Source of the DNA: Chrysaora quinquecirrha | Lineage: Eukaryota; Cnidaria; Scyphozoa; Semaeostomeae; Pelagiidae | NCBI GenBank assembly: GCA_014526335.1 | Contig: JACTAT010000051.1 | Location: forward strand, 1,830,997-1,894,996 | DNA length: 64,000 nucleotides | Direction: 5' to 3' | In this document: piece by piece, positions 36,401-44,940 of the stretch | How positions within the stretch are numbered: position 1 is the stretch's first letter | How the letters are laid out: each line of letters opens with the position of its first letter | Translations under genes and position numbers: made by a program | The notes under the pieces: generated by a model | What the model was told of the DNA's origin: nothing | The model's input: the letters and a program-made list of their open reading frames with translations, nothing else | The model's database searches: none

Positions 36401-39400
36401 CGAAGCAAAAACAACAAAGCGTAGAGAAGCAAAGCAAGACAACACGAAAGAAAAAGGGCAATACAGGCAACGTTTAGCAAAGCAAAGCAAAGCAGATAAA
36501 AGAAAAGCAAAAACGCAAAGAGAAACAAAGCAAAGAAAATAAAAGAAAAAGATCAGTTAAGGAAAGGACAGTTAAGCAAAGCAAAAATAGCAAAGAAAAG
36601 TTGATCAATTCATGGCTCCAGTATAATTTTAAGAGGATATCGAATAAACAATTACTTACTTGATATTAAATTTCTAATTCTTCCTTGCCAAGAGTTCTGG
36701 TATGCGCCACTACCTATTTTATACGATACTCTAATATAATCACTCCCAAACTCTTCAGTAGTAAAAGCCTTGATAGGATAATCAATATTTTTGACAGCTG
36801 ACCACCATTCATAACTGTGGATGATGGATTAGAATAGCTGAAAAGAAGAGAAAATTCGTTTAAACCGGCGTCGTAGGTAGTAGGTATTAGGCCCCAGTTA
36901 CACTGTGCCGACATGATATTGTCGCGCCATGAATTTTGCGCCTTCATAAGATTTTGCCTAGCAGTTACACGAGCGCAGCGCCATGATTTCTGTGGTGCTC
37001 ACTGCAGTTACACTGGACGCCACGACAGCCCCTTCGCAGATTTGCTTCGCATTTGTTTTGTGAAACAATAGAAAAACAAGGTTTCGGAGCGTCATATATC
37101 GGATTGGCATGATTACACTGTGCCGCCGCGTCGCGGCTTGATTTTCATATCACCCCCAGAGCGCAATGATTTTCAAGACGATTTGCGGAGCGTCATATAC
37201 CGGATTGAGGCGTCATAGTGTAACTGGATGCCCAATCCGATACAAAATTCATGGCGCGACGAGGCATGCCGGCATAATGTAACTGGGGCCTTAGTGATGT
37301 GATGCTCGCGAACGAGACAAGACAAAACGACTCGATCTATTCTTTACATCTGGAAAGAGCCAATCAGGCATGAATTTTTATAAAAGTGAGGCAGTAACGC
37401 TGCAAAGCGACGAGAAGACGAAGCAAAAAAATACGAATTTTTTTATACTAATATTTCGCCCCGGCATTCAGGGCTTCATCAGAGTAATGAACGAATAAAA
37501 TATTTTACATAGATTCAAATTTGGTGGTTGATTGTGATTGGTGGAGCTCAGTTGGTGGTGTGTAGGTGACGTAATAGTGGATGAAGTTGTAAGGTGAAAT
37601 GAAAAGAGGCGGACAGGAAAGCACAGGATGAGATGAAATTGGAAGGAAGTAAATAAAATAGATAGAACTGGTTTGGAGAGAGGGTATTTTATGGATATGA
37701 GTAATTAATCATTATTGATATAGTTAGCTGTTAAAACACTAAGTAAAAAATACTGGGTTAGCGGTCTGAATTTTTATAGCATGCTCATTATTACTAAATA
37801 TTTCATGGCTTCTTAAATTCTTCTTCTGTATCCATAAACGTCCACACCGTGTTAAAAACTGTCTTCATCAAACAAAACAGAAAAAAATGAAATGAAATAA
37901 TAATTTAACATAGAATAAAATGAAAATAAAATAATAAAATAAAACAAAATAAGATAAAATAAAATATAATAAAAGATAAAATTGCGATGTACAGCGGAAT
38001 CATTTTCGGGCATACTTAAAAGCTTTTTTTTTTCGTCTGACACTCCTCAGAGTATGAACGACAGAAACAGACCGAAACAATAGACTAAGGCGGAATTTAT
38101 ACCCAGATGCGGCTCAAAATGCACCAATCAGGGTATAAATAACAGGGTATCGAGCCGCATCTGGGTATAAATTCCGCCTAAGTCTATTGTTTCGGTCTGT
38201 TTCTGACGTTCATACTCTGAGGAGTGTCAGACGAAAAAAAAAGCTTTTAAGTATGCCCGAAAATGATTCCGCTGTTCATCGCAATTTTGAAATTTTGTAC
38301 AACTCAAAGACTAATATAAGATAACATAATAAAGTAAAATGAAATAAAATGAACTAGAATAAAAATAAAATAAAATTAGATACACAAAATAAAATAAAAC
38401 AAAAACAAAATAAAATAAAACAAAATGAATAAAATAAAATAAACAAAAATAAACAAAAAAATAAAACAAAATAAATTAATATAAAAAGAAATAAAATTAA
38501 TTAAAATAAAATAAAATGAGAAATACAAACGACTAAAACAAAGTAACAAAATTAAATAACAAAAACAAATCAACTCAACTCAGAGAAAGCAAAATAGGGA
38601 CTAAACTAAACCGGCAACTCAATCGAAAGTGGGCGCTTATTCGAGGGACTGCGTTTATTCTAGGAAATATGGTACGCTTTAAATACATTAATCACCAACC
38701 TGAGAATACTGAATGTCCCCAAACTTGTTTCGACGTTATTTTTAGTCAGCATGAATTCACACATTTCATTACAGTACATCTTAAACGTGTACGTTCCATC
38801 GAGTGGCGGGCGAAAGTAGCCGATGTATCTCAACGCGTAATAATCTCCATAGTTCTGATATTGCTCAGGATCGTAAAGGGTCGATCGGCACATGTATGAT
38901 GAGGGATTGGCAGGATATTTCGCAGCGTTTTGGGTCTTAAAAGCTGCAACGGTTCTTGTACTTGGAAAGTTGATGGATTCGTATCGGTGTGCAAGGAGTC
39001 CCTTCCATTCATAGAATTCTAGGGTAAGAGAGAATTCGACGATAAAATGCAGATCAACTATTCAATATTAAATTGTATCGTATAATGCATCAGTCGATGC
39101 CTTGCGATGTGTTTATGATGATGTGGATGACGTCACACACTCCCCTTTTCAGGGGCTAGGACGGTACCCATTGCTTGGGATTTTGCTGGAGCAGTGAGCA
39201 CTTTATGGATCGGATGCAGTAGCAGTGAGCAGTTTATGGATCGGATGCCCTTCCTGTCGTCCAACAATGGCTCTTCCTGGGCTTGAACCTGGGACCTCAT
39301 GCATGAGAGCCCAAGCACAGCCCAATGAGCCACGGCAGCTCTAATACTGAATGTTGTTTATTGTATAATATATGTTGTATATATTGCACGCTTTAACCGT

Positions 39401-41935
39401 GCATCCCACCATTGTGCAATTGATGATATGCGGAACACTTAACATTGTACTGTATCTTGTAGAGTACAGTGCATGGCATATAGTATATTTTATGTTCCAT
39501 ATTGTAAACTTGATGCGCTATGTAATGTACTTTGCACTTAATACTGTATATTGTATACTGCATATTTGTATACCATTGTATACCAGATGTTGCGCATTGA
39601 ATATTGTATATTGCATGTTAAATATGTTACATCGCATAGTGTATAATGTATGTTACTTATTTACAATTGCACATTTGATAATTTATATTGTATTTAAGAT
39701 ATTTTATATTTCATACCGTTCACTGTACCTATAATGAATATTTAATATCGGGTATTTGGCAGTATTGTAAATAGTTCGTGGTTACTTACTCATTGATCTT
39801 CTGAGATATGTCTGACTGATGGGTTTAACTTCTGCTCCGTCGGGGAATCGAACGCCAAGCCGAAAGAAATCTGGAGATTGTCCATTTCCATAATGAAGAA
39901 AACTCAAATAATATCGGAATCCTTTCATCAACGTTACGTCTGTTGCCCAAACTCTGCAATGAAAGTGGGTCATGAACAATTAATCTCACAGATTGTAAAT
40001 GTTCTTTGGAGCTAAGCAGCTTGACACCGGGGCGCATTGAGTTTTTGCGACTGCAAAAAATGTCCTTCAATCGATACCAAAGTTGAATTATAGTTTGGAC
40101 CTTAGTAGCTTATCTCAGATTTTAAAGACATTCTTTAAATACGAGAGTGGAAGAAATAATACCGACTGCAAATTTTGAAAGAAAAATATCTTTCTTTCGA
40201 AATATTTGATCGATTGGGGTAGCCATGTTTTTCGCTGGTAACTACTGAATTAAAAAAAAACACATCCAAATTGGCTACCGTATTTCCTTGAATAAGTACC
40301 CTACCTTGAATAAGCGCCCCCCCTTAGATATCATATTTTAAAATAAGCGCCTTCCTTTATAAGCGCCCCATCTCCGCCTCAGACCAGGAAAAGTACACAT
40401 ACATATGGAGTTTTGTGTTGGTTTATCGCTTTTCTTATAGTTGATTTGAGAGTTGAGTTGAGACGTCGATTTTCAAATAAGGGCTCCCTTGAACAACAGC
40501 ACCCCGTAAAGGTAAGGATTTTAACGCCCTGGGAGCTTATTCATGAAAATACGTGTAGTCAGAATGAGGAGAAACTATCACCTGCTGTTCCAATCATCGT
40601 TTGTCGCGGAATTTTTTTCCAATATAGTGACCCATGTGTCTGGTAGAAGTTCTATATTCATTTGACATTTGTTGTTGCAAATAGCAAAGAATCTATGCGT
40701 TCCAGATTGTGGGGATACAAAGAATGCTCTTGCCCGTAGATGCTGATGAGAATGAACGGCTGTGTATTGAAAGGTATTTGAATTCTGAACATAGTGAGGA
40801 CAATCTGGGTAGTCTGGTATTTGACTAAACTGACTGAAGCTATAAGACTGTGTCATCCTCCAACTTTCGATTACGAGACCAGCACCTGGCTGATAAAAAG
40901 CTGTAATAGACAGATAAAAAGAAATCAATTAGGATGGGTACTATGTCTAAGAATATTGAGGGGCAATTGAGAGCAACTGGTTTGCACGCTGGCGAATCTA
41001 CACGCACTGCTAGTGGATAAGCACTACTGTGGTGGGTTATTAAGCTTGATGTGGTGGCACCTTTGCGTACTGTGGTGGATAATCAATACTGTGCTGGAAT
41101 TATGCTTGATGTGATGGTATTTTTTGCGTACTGTGGTGGATTTTGTTCGCGAAAAATACCACCATTGTACACAAAATACCACAGTAGTACTTATGTACCG
41201 CAGTACGCAAAAAATACCACCACGCAAAAAAATACCATTGCAGTAGGCAAAAAATGCCACCACAGTAGTGCGTATCCATCACAGTAGTACGTATAGAGAG
41301 ATTCGCTAGCGTTGTTTGGGACGGGGACGCTTTTACATCAAATTTGCTATAAAATGGTACCCGACTCCATACCTTACATCAACATTGCCAAAAAGTATAC
41401 CTGCTTTTTTACATTGAAAAGAAATACATGCCAAATACATTGCGATATCGGTAACAACGCATCAAAATACCAAAAACAGTGCCGTTTCTTATACCAAATT
41501 CATAAATTATTCACTGCTCCCCATACCAAAATTGTGAATATGGAGAATCTTACGAGTGGAAGGTCGACAGAAGGAGCCCACAATGAATACAGTGCCTCCA
41601 CAAACAAAAACATAAGAAAATCATTAGTGTTGCAGTTTTTGTTGATGTGATATCTAGGTATTTATAATTGGAATTCAAGCTAAGAGCAGCAATACCCCTA
41701 AAGGTTCGCTGATTCGTCCTTGGTTGTGTGAGCCGATGGTGCAGCCAGCCCACTAGCGTTTCACATGAAATACACTACACTAAAGAAGTTTGAAATACCT
41801 TACAGAAGGCTATACACAAATGAAGTAAAATTGATAATCCTACATACCTGACGGCAGCGTTGAAAGCACATGGACGCATTTGAAAACCAGAATAAACATT
41901 AAAGGTCTGTACGACGCTCTTCGTTTAGAAGACAT
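21081..41935 (-). CDS. Gene A: PA14/FN3 glutamate-receptor-like channel with potassium filter (22 exons)
   Basis: Joining the 22 exons listed below gives about 1,831 residues once three single-base gaps are allowed for. Order: signal peptide; two PA14-like modules; nine FN3 domains; a Cys-rich segment with CCGNC; the end of an iGluR-type S1 lobe (YSYVPFVPSPGVAIFRRKP); M1; pore loop WLAYITMTTVGYGDI; inner helix; S2 lobe with GNTSDPYF and YGVAL; M4 (IKYGGIILAALVFFGALFDF); and a cytosolic tail. iGluRs are ligand-gated channels with exactly this S1-M1-P-M3-S2-M4 order. The TVGYGD filter is that of potassium channels and of bacterial GluR0; a rotifer receptor with such a filter (AvGluR1) is known. 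Predicted: a plasma-membrane receptor channel with a large adhesion or sugar-binding ectodomain. The ligand is unknown. Confidence 0.8.
21748..21895 (-). CDS. Gene A exon 21: M4 transmembrane helix
   Basis: APESRDLELLDHMLSEHADL, then LTIKYGGIILAALVFFGALF followed by DFIRWAR. The GGI-x-x-L-A pattern is like iGluR M4 (N-I-G-G-I-F-x-x-L). 148 bp in both genes. Confidence 0.82.
22010..22690. repeat. Purine-rich minisatellite in gene A intron 20
   Basis: Degenerate ~16-20 bp repeat around gggcttaatagagagagg, strongly strand-asymmetric (A/G on the plus strand). Confidence 0.85.
22707..22975 (-). CDS. Gene A exon 20: S2 lobe
   Basis: Starts GNTSDPYFVRNALLSQDVAR (compare the iGluR G-S-T-x-x-F-F site), then VVLDAYKAAQFRDIL and SYGVALAGEGKRVKRCV, the equivalent of Y-G-I-A-x-x-x-G-S-x-x-R before the last helix. 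269 bp in both genes. Confidence 0.82.
23092..23155 (-). CDS. Gene A exon 19: start of S2 lobe
   Basis: ILVSNETFMFGIKDLKAKVV; KDLKAKVVIG is like the L-x-G-K-x-V-G start of S2 in iGluR and periplasmic binding folds. 64 bp in both genes. Confidence 0.75.
23190..23790. repeat. A/C-rich low-complexity tract in gene A intron 18
   Basis: Runs of aaacaaacaaaaa and aataaacaa words, followed by a short actaactaacc repeat (23790-23860). No coding signal. Confidence 0.85.
23920..24079 (-). CDS. Gene A exon 18: filter end and inner helix (M3)
   Basis: Completes G-YGDITPVTKLARIF and continues as the inner helix FTIGWSLVGIILTGMVVGG. Gly-rich, as in potassium channels; the SYTANLAAF motif of classical iGluR M3 is absent. 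Ends DVDGK|gttagg. Confidence 0.88.
24110..24345. mobile_element. MITE-like repeat, copy 1
   Basis: Shares gcaatgtttgaacg, gtggccaaacggtaaaacat and tttgacgagcattgttttg-type words with 58225-58505 in a gene B intron. Internal foldback words around TGTTTGAC. No coding capacity. Confidence 0.55.
24681..24775 (-). CDS. Gene A exon 17: pore loop
   Basis: EKKTNTAEFPERF, then GTGIWLAYITMTTV and two bases of a glycine codon. The pore helix and first half of the filter match potassium channels. The donor GG|gtaagg splits the filter between V-G and Y-G. 95 bp in both genes. Confidence 0.88.
24854..25151. mobile_element. MITE-like element with cttagggtacaa termini
   Basis: cttagggtacaaaag at the left and ttgttgtaccctaag at the right form short inverted ends. 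Lies in gene A intron 16. Confidence 0.4.
25222..25703 (-). CDS. Gene A exon 16: Cys-rich segment, S1 lobe end and M1
   Basis: ETCRCPKIF, then TGILPKYVEEAVKSCCGNC, MLDSVAAGTQVTVPFYMD and YSYVPFVPSPGVAIFRRKP. The last resembles the iGluR S1 end (DFSKPFMSLGISIMIKKP type). M1 is YTLLLVTTLFTILAGMVYWF. The usual ligand-anchoring Arg of amino-acid receptors (T-x-x-R-E) has no clear counterpart. Ends in phase 0 inside M1. Confidence 0.8.
26100..26230. mobile_element. Fragment of the CGTCTGACACTCCTC foldback family
   Basis: tttttcgtctgacacttttc, then aaacgtcagaaacagaccaa and ggcggaatt, related to the palindrome at 37978-38290. Another fragment lies at 30595-30690. Confidence 0.5.
26444..26746 (-). 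CDS. Gene A exon 15: FN3 domain 9
   Basis: PIEAPNLQVTDKYDFYEISL, EVLGYNIHYWPIE, YTTYAISILAYTEGGFGIPS, ending YKPGG. 303 bp as in gene B. It sits directly before the channel part. Confidence 0.88.
27093..27449 (-). CDS. Gene A exon 14: FN3 domain 8
   Basis: PDAPPTVVETWPGRPDSLKV, WSPIPESLRNGIITGYRIFY, YSWYHVRIAALTSKGLGVTF, NATCKQ. 357 bp, nearly identical to gene B over its last ~96 residues. Confidence 0.9.
27527..28186. repeat. ATCAAT/ATCAGT hexanucleotide microsatellite
   Basis: About 660 bp of tcaatatcaatatcaatgtc-type repeat filling most of gene A intron 13. Long reading frames of NININ or DIDID repeats on both strands are artefacts. Confidence 0.95.
28279..28504 (-). CDS. Gene A exon 13: FN3 domain 7, second half
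   Basis: VLGYKIRYQVVDCHQDRP, GCDESQVF, LRKFTEYSISVKVFNRKGEG, ending RVKTAEDS. Two cysteines (CHQDRPAGC) are conserved in gene B and may pair. 226 bp in both genes. Confidence 0.85.
29032..29138 (-). CDS. Gene A exon 12: FN3 domain 7, first half
   Basis: APFVPPRNTSGSNSSSTG, IVLHWKSMAEIDGDANGK, ending in phase 0 before gtatatg. 107 bp, identical in length to gene B. Too short to appear as a long reading frame. Confidence 0.8.
29743..30060 (-). CDS. Gene A exon 11: FN3 domain 6
   Basis: APRRPPANLTGHFIDHRS, LIVTWTRVPEGFRQGVIEGY, YTPYVFKVAAFTNRKVGVFS, ending VTVWTDDY. 318 bp, same as gene B. Confidence 0.88.
30197..30496 (-). CDS. Gene A exon 10: FN3 domain 5
   Basis: APSAPPTSFHGNNISSTA, IRVHWDVIPLDDRNGIITAY, YQFYDFKIAGFTVVGIGPFS, ending IRTDADG. 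Phase 1-1. Confidence 0.88.
31462..31754 (-). CDS. Gene A exon 9: FN3 domain 4 (one base short)
   Basis: EPTGPPQSLTTSSASAVSVD, ATWTDVIPSKTNGIIIGYQ, then DYVDYDISVAGVTKK. After the five-T run at 31511-31515 the frame is lost. One more base restores GVGPFTNVVVQRTKQS, the expected FN3 end, and makes the exon 294 bp as in gene B. Confidence 0.75.
31844..32438. mobile_element. MITE, about 595 bp, mariner-like termini
   Basis: Left end cagggtggcccaaaaaaagg gaccccc; right end is its reverse complement with small changes (ggggtccctttttattgggc caccctg). Terminal inverted repeats are about 27 bp. A TA precedes the left end; the right-hand TA is not intact. No transposase frame. It sits in gene A intron 8. 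Confidence 0.75.
33326..33625 (-). CDS. Gene A exon 8: FN3 domain 3
   Basis: VPSDAPSNLTAHNTSSRS, ISVQWLDV, GIITQYKVYYKK, LWTLYDVKVSAFTSIGEG, ending VRVRTDED. Complete FN3 in one phase 1-1 exon. Confidence 0.88.
34692..34997 (-). CDS. Gene A exon 7: FN3 domain 2
   Basis: Phase 1-1 exon. VPDAPPSSVVASPKTST, then IKLNWG (strand B Trp), LGYRIQYAV, and the FN3 F/G signature YTVYEFQIAGRTSKGSGVYS. Confidence 0.88.
35563..35730 (-). mobile_element. tRNA-derived SINE, family 1 (copy 2)
   Basis: ccacaagtggcacacc, then gcgattcgaacctggactg on the plus strand; a minus-strand copy of the element at 15811, ending about 50 bases from gene A exon 6. Confidence 0.65.
35780..36105 (-). CDS. Gene A exon 6: FN3 domain 1 (one base short)
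   Basis: Starts GETYCNIPVPNLTMLNST; its second part is DNWAHMPKYEVYYHKK ... LSKYTDYSFYAYYFGQ, ending KTDEDG. The frames meet at the CCCC run (GGGG at 36013-36016). With one more C the junction reads PSIPPRDNW, matching PSLPPNDNW in gene B, whose exon is 327 bp instead of 326. Confidence 0.72.
36110..36600. repeat. agcaaagcaaa low-complexity tract
   Basis: Degenerate repeats of gcaaagcaaaac and cagagcagag in gene A intron 5. Leucine/phenylalanine-rich minus-strand frames here are artefacts. Confidence 0.8.
36660..36837 (-). CDS. Gene A exon 5: PA14-like module 2, second half (one base short)
   Basis: The 3' part reads YPIKAFTTEEFGSDYIRVSY and NSWQGRIRNL, aligned with gene B exon 5 (YFVEAFTANDYGRDYLQVRY, KSWASRVNNL). 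From the good acceptor cttttcag the 5' part is in a different frame. One extra base in the five-T run at 36788-36792 (A run on the coding strand) would restore it, and 179 bp versus 173 bp in B then differs by whole codons. The alternative is a weaker acceptor (cacag) 23 bases further in. Confidence 0.6.
36888..37292. mobile_element. MITE, about 405 bp
   Basis: taggccccagttacactgtg at the left and cataatgtaactggggcctta at the right are inverted. The similarity continues inward through cgcgccatgaattttg on both sides, about 50 bp. In gene A intron 4. Confidence 0.72.
37978..38290. mobile_element. Near-perfect palindromic foldback element
   Basis: The left arm (37978-38113) and right arm (38150-38290) are reverse complements over about 130 bp (aaaattgcgatg ... 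ggcggaatttatacccag), with a ~36 bp loop. It is flanked on both sides by (aaaat)n tracts (37860-37980 and 38310-38560). Confidence 0.85.
38700..39018 (-). CDS. Gene A exon 4: PA14-like module 2, first half
   Basis: Starts FYEWKGLLAHRYESINFP and contains YALRYIGYFRPPLDGTYTFK with MCEFMLT, again the PA14 core. Same length (319 bp) and phases as exon 2, so the two-exon module was duplicated in tandem. Confidence 0.72.
39130..39345 (-). mobile_element. tRNA-derived SINE, family 4
   Basis: On the minus strand: gccgtggctcattgggctg, then cccaggttcaagcccagg (B box), then a body with an internal ~35 bp duplication (gagcagtttatggatcgg and gagcactttatggatcgg). Confidence 0.6.
39360..39760. repeat. Degenerate ttgtatat-rich tract
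   Basis: AT-rich diffuse repeats of ttgtatattg and gtatattgcatg words in gene A intron 3. Confidence 0.6.
39790..39953 (-). CDS. Gene A exon 3: PA14-like module 1, second half
   Basis: Codes for VWATDVTLMKGFRYYLSFLH, then DFFRLGVRFPDG and PISQTYL. This matches the C-terminal PA14 signature (YY-x-E/S ... LGV-x-x-PDG ... PI-x-x-x-YL), best known to me from fibrocystin-type PA14 domains. Phase 2 to 1. Confidence 0.7.
40277..40558. mobile_element. MITE-like element with cgtattttcatgaataag-type ends
   Basis: ccgtatttccttgaataag at the left, and cttattcatgaaaatacg at the right. Internal gaataagcgcccc words recur near 59465-59600. Gene A intron 2. Confidence 0.5.
40582..40900 (-). CDS. Gene A exon 2: PA14-like module 1, first half
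   Basis: Begins AFYQPGAGLVIESWR after acceptor attacag. It contains RARAFFVSPQSGTHRFFAIC and NKCQMNIELL, the strand pattern of PA14 beta-sandwiches (R-G-Y-F-x-P-x-x-G-x-Y-x-F). 319 bp, phase 1 to 2, exactly like exon 4. Confidence 0.7.
40988..41311. mobile_element. Foldback element with CGCTrGCGAATCT ends
   Basis: Inverted ends (cgctggcgaatct and agattcgctagcg) enclose repeated tactgtggtggat units on the left and their complements on the right. Gene A intron 1. Confidence 0.6.
41848..41935 (-). CDS. Gene A exon 1: signal peptide
   Basis: ATG at 41933-41935 (ccaagATGTCT). The encoded N-terminus has basic residues (SSKRRASYR) followed by a hydrophobic core (PLMFILVFKCVHVLSTL), a typical secretion signal. 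It ends in phase 1 at cag|gtatgt and joins exon 2 in frame. No exon of this type was found for gene B inside the window. Confidence 0.75.
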
Positions 41936-42554
41936 CTTGGTAGCTAGACGAAAAAAATTAGCTTTATGGTGAAACTACTACAGTAAAATAGACAGTTACC
42001 TGAAAAATGAAGATTTAGACATTAATTTCAAGGAAAGTCACAGCTGCTAAGAAGCATTAATTATTCTTCGCCGCGCAGAATTCGGAATACGAGAACAGGT
42101 AACAGAATAAAACAACATTTTGTGGGAGTACAGGGACGTCGCTCGTGGCAAGAAGCATCCCCAAATTAATCCCTTGGTTTTCCATAATCCTATCCAGTGC
42201 GCAGCTTTTACGCACTGGGATCAATACGATTATACACAAATAAGTTTGTTTTTATACGTGTTAGCTAAGCATCAAGACATCGGAGGATGTAAAACCCCAA
42301 TCTTTGGGACGCTTAAAAGCCGGCGAGTATCAGAGGGGGTGTGAGGTCCCAACGCCCTGAAAAGGCAAAGTCTATGGGAAAAAGTGTGAAATTTGGGAAA
42401 GGGAGCACTTGCTGCCACAAATTACACTCCGTGTGATCCGTAAAAGCACAAACGGTATACATAAAGCTTCATAAAATAGTGCAAGGTGGTGCAGTATCGC
42501 AAGAGTTCCAGGGAATCGCTGTTCAAGGCAAAAACGGCCGCATATGGCTGAGTT

Positions 42555-42830
42555 TAAGTTGGAAGCTATCGTGTGGCCCAGTGGTAGAGTGCTCGCCCAC
42601 GAGTCGCGAGGTCTTGGGTTCAAGCCAAGGCCGAGTCATACCAAAGACTATAAAAATGGTACTCATTGCCTCCCTGCTTAGCACTCAGCATAGAAGGGTA
42701 GGAATGAGGGTAAGTGGTCTTCGGATCAGGGATAGGAGTAGCGCCCACCCCTACCTTCACCGGTAGCAGCTATTGAAAGAGGAGCCTTCTGGTTGCCTCC
42801 GACTACGGTCGACCGACTTACTTTACTACT
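42555..42830 (+). mobile_element. tRNA-derived SINE, family 4 relative
   Basis: gtggcccagtggtagagtgc (A box), then cttgggttcaagccaagg (B box), a ~200 bp body and a cgaccgacttactttactac tail. Confidence 0.65.
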
Positions 42831-42889
42831 TACTTTTAAGTTGGAAAACTTACTATAAGCATCCAACAATATGAAAGGGCTACGGCATC

Positions 42890-43075
42890 GTAGCCTAATT
42901 CACTTAGTTCGTGGTGTCAGGGGCCTGTGAGGTCGAAGATTCAGCCACAGAATCTCTTCTGTGATTTAGCCCCAGCCACGGTGGCGTAACAGCCAGGTTC
43001 GAGATCGCGTTAGTTCATCTACTTCTAAGATCCTAGCGACTGGCGCTAAATATACTATTTCTTCTTCTTCACTTT
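42890..43075 (+). mobile_element. tRNA-derived SINE, family 3 (copy 2)
   Basis: ttcgtggtgtcaggggcctg, then cagccaggttcgagatcgcg and gcgactggcgctaaat as at 17228-17390; an extra internal segment is present. Confidence 0.55.
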
Positions 43076-44444
43076 CACCAACATTTTCCATGATCAAAGT
43101 AGCTATAGTAATGTAAGTTACAGCTTGTTCAAGCGTAAATTTGCTGTTAAGATTTAAACGATACTGTCATCTGACAGTATAATACCGTCATAACGTATTC
43201 ACTCATAAGCTGATAAGTTGCTCTTTGACATGGCGTACTATTTGAATGACACTGAAGTAACAAAACAAAACAAAACAAACAGACCTTGTTTAAAACGCAC
43301 TTCTCTACTCAACTAGCAGCTTACCACAAACTTACCTATAATGTAACTAATGCCACAGTTCTTTCATGTACGTTATAAAGAGATTGCACACAAAAAACAA
43401 AAATCTTACCCCTTCCTGATAATGTTTACCAGATCAACCGCTTTAGATTGACGACTGAAAATGATTCATTTGAAATTAGATAGACTTCAAGTAATAAACT
43501 TGTTTTCCACAAGCAACTACAATTTTAACTGAGAGTCTTAAAAAGTTGTTTTCGTTGCTATGTCAATGAATTCTGCAACCTTAATAAGTTACCACGATTT
43601 CATTTATGATTTTTTGTCGTATTTAGTCTTATTCAACCAGATACTCTATAACGTAGTTAATAATTAATTCTATTAATTAGTCTAGCTAAGAGCGACAGAG
43701 ATTCTTATAAGAGAAGAGCAAATACGTGTACAGGATAATCCGGTTATGACGTACTCTCGGATATTGCGTACCCTTTATAAAGTACTATTTAAATTGTCCG
43801 GTGAGCCTTCAACCAACATCTTTTTCTTTTAACTGACACCTCTAAGGAAATCATTATGGAAATAAGGTCAGCTTGACCTTTTAATGCTATTCCTGCCACT
43901 GTAAATAGGGGTTCTTTAACGTTTTAACTTATATATTGTATTGTATCTACTGTATTTTATATCAAAAGCCTTGTAAATATTTTAATAGTGGCAAATAATA
44001 CATACATAGATAAATAGTCAGAGAAGAAAAGAAAATGCTATGTTTATAACTTGCATTGCTTATTACGTATACAACATACTACGGTCCCTTCAAGTACGCT
44101 ATAACAGGATTATACTGTATTGGGATTGGTACGGATTTTCCCAGACTCCCACAGATGCTTCCCAGATATTGCTCAACAAACAGAGGCAAACATGAAACCA
44201 AGATCGCTCAAACTGGAAGTCTGAGCGTTAAGTTCTAGCAATTCAATTCAATAACGATAAATAAGACTCACCTAATAGGTCTAGAATGGTCATAAAGAAG
44301 AGGAATCTATGAAGTGTTTAAGAGATTCGTTTCTTTTTAGCATTATTTCACATAAAACCCTTTAAGCATTTTAATAAGACAGAAAAAGTACTTTGATTTA
44401 AAAAGCAAAATTACTAACAAATACGTTGGGTATCCCTTGGGGCT

Positions 44445-44630
44445 TGAGGTGGTTAAGGTGTTTGGTTCCGTAACCCTGCGTGGTAGCTCATTGATGGGTT
44501 CGAATCCCAATCCCAATGAGGTCGGAATCATAAACTAAAAGCCGTCACCCAACTCAGTTGTCCATCCTCCCGAGGTCGGTAAATGTGTACCCGGATTTCT
44601 GAGTGCCCTTAATAAGTATAAATGCTAAAC
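44445..44630 (+). mobile_element. tRNA-derived SINE, family 5
   Basis: ttgaggtggttaaggtgttt (A-box-like) and tgggttcgaatcccaatcc (strong B box) followed by a ~110 bp body. The spacing between boxes fits a tRNA with a long variable arm. Confidence 0.65.
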
Positions 44631-44639
44631 ATCTTGACA

Positions 44640-44940
44640 CTTAGGATGCATTCCTTTTGTTTTCTATTTTTCTGAGTCTTCTTTCTCCTGGAGACTCCAG
44701 ACAAATCAAAAGTCCGTTCTTTTTGGACAACTCTCGGTAAAATCGTAATATTTGAAGGCTCAAAATTTTCTTGACTACAAAGCTGGAAGATTTCGCAGAC
44801 TTCGCAGATAATTTGTTTCCAAATCAACTTCTCTTAACTGCTAAGTCTTCCCGTTTATTTTTTTAATAAAATGCGTTTTTGCCGCCTGGAATCGGAAGTC
44901 TCCGAAGTCTAAATATTTTAGAATTCAGAAAAGCCAAAAG
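44640..44940. repeat. ~290 bp dispersed repeat, copy 1
   Basis: Shares ctggagactccagacaaatc, tcggacaactctcg-like, gaggctcaaaa and cggaagtctccgaag words in the same order with 48860-49135 and 54095-54385. Confidence 0.6.

Noticed and set aside
35840..36528. Phe/Leu/Cys-rich frames upstream of gene A exon 6
   Set aside because: Produced by the agcaaagcaaa low-complexity intron tract; only the FN3 part of the frame is real.
36660..36837. Gene A as a pseudogene because of frameshifted exons
   Set aside because: All lesions are one-base losses in runs, splice sites are intact throughout, domain signatures are conserved, and the satellite shows the same homopolymer problem. Not excluded without reads.
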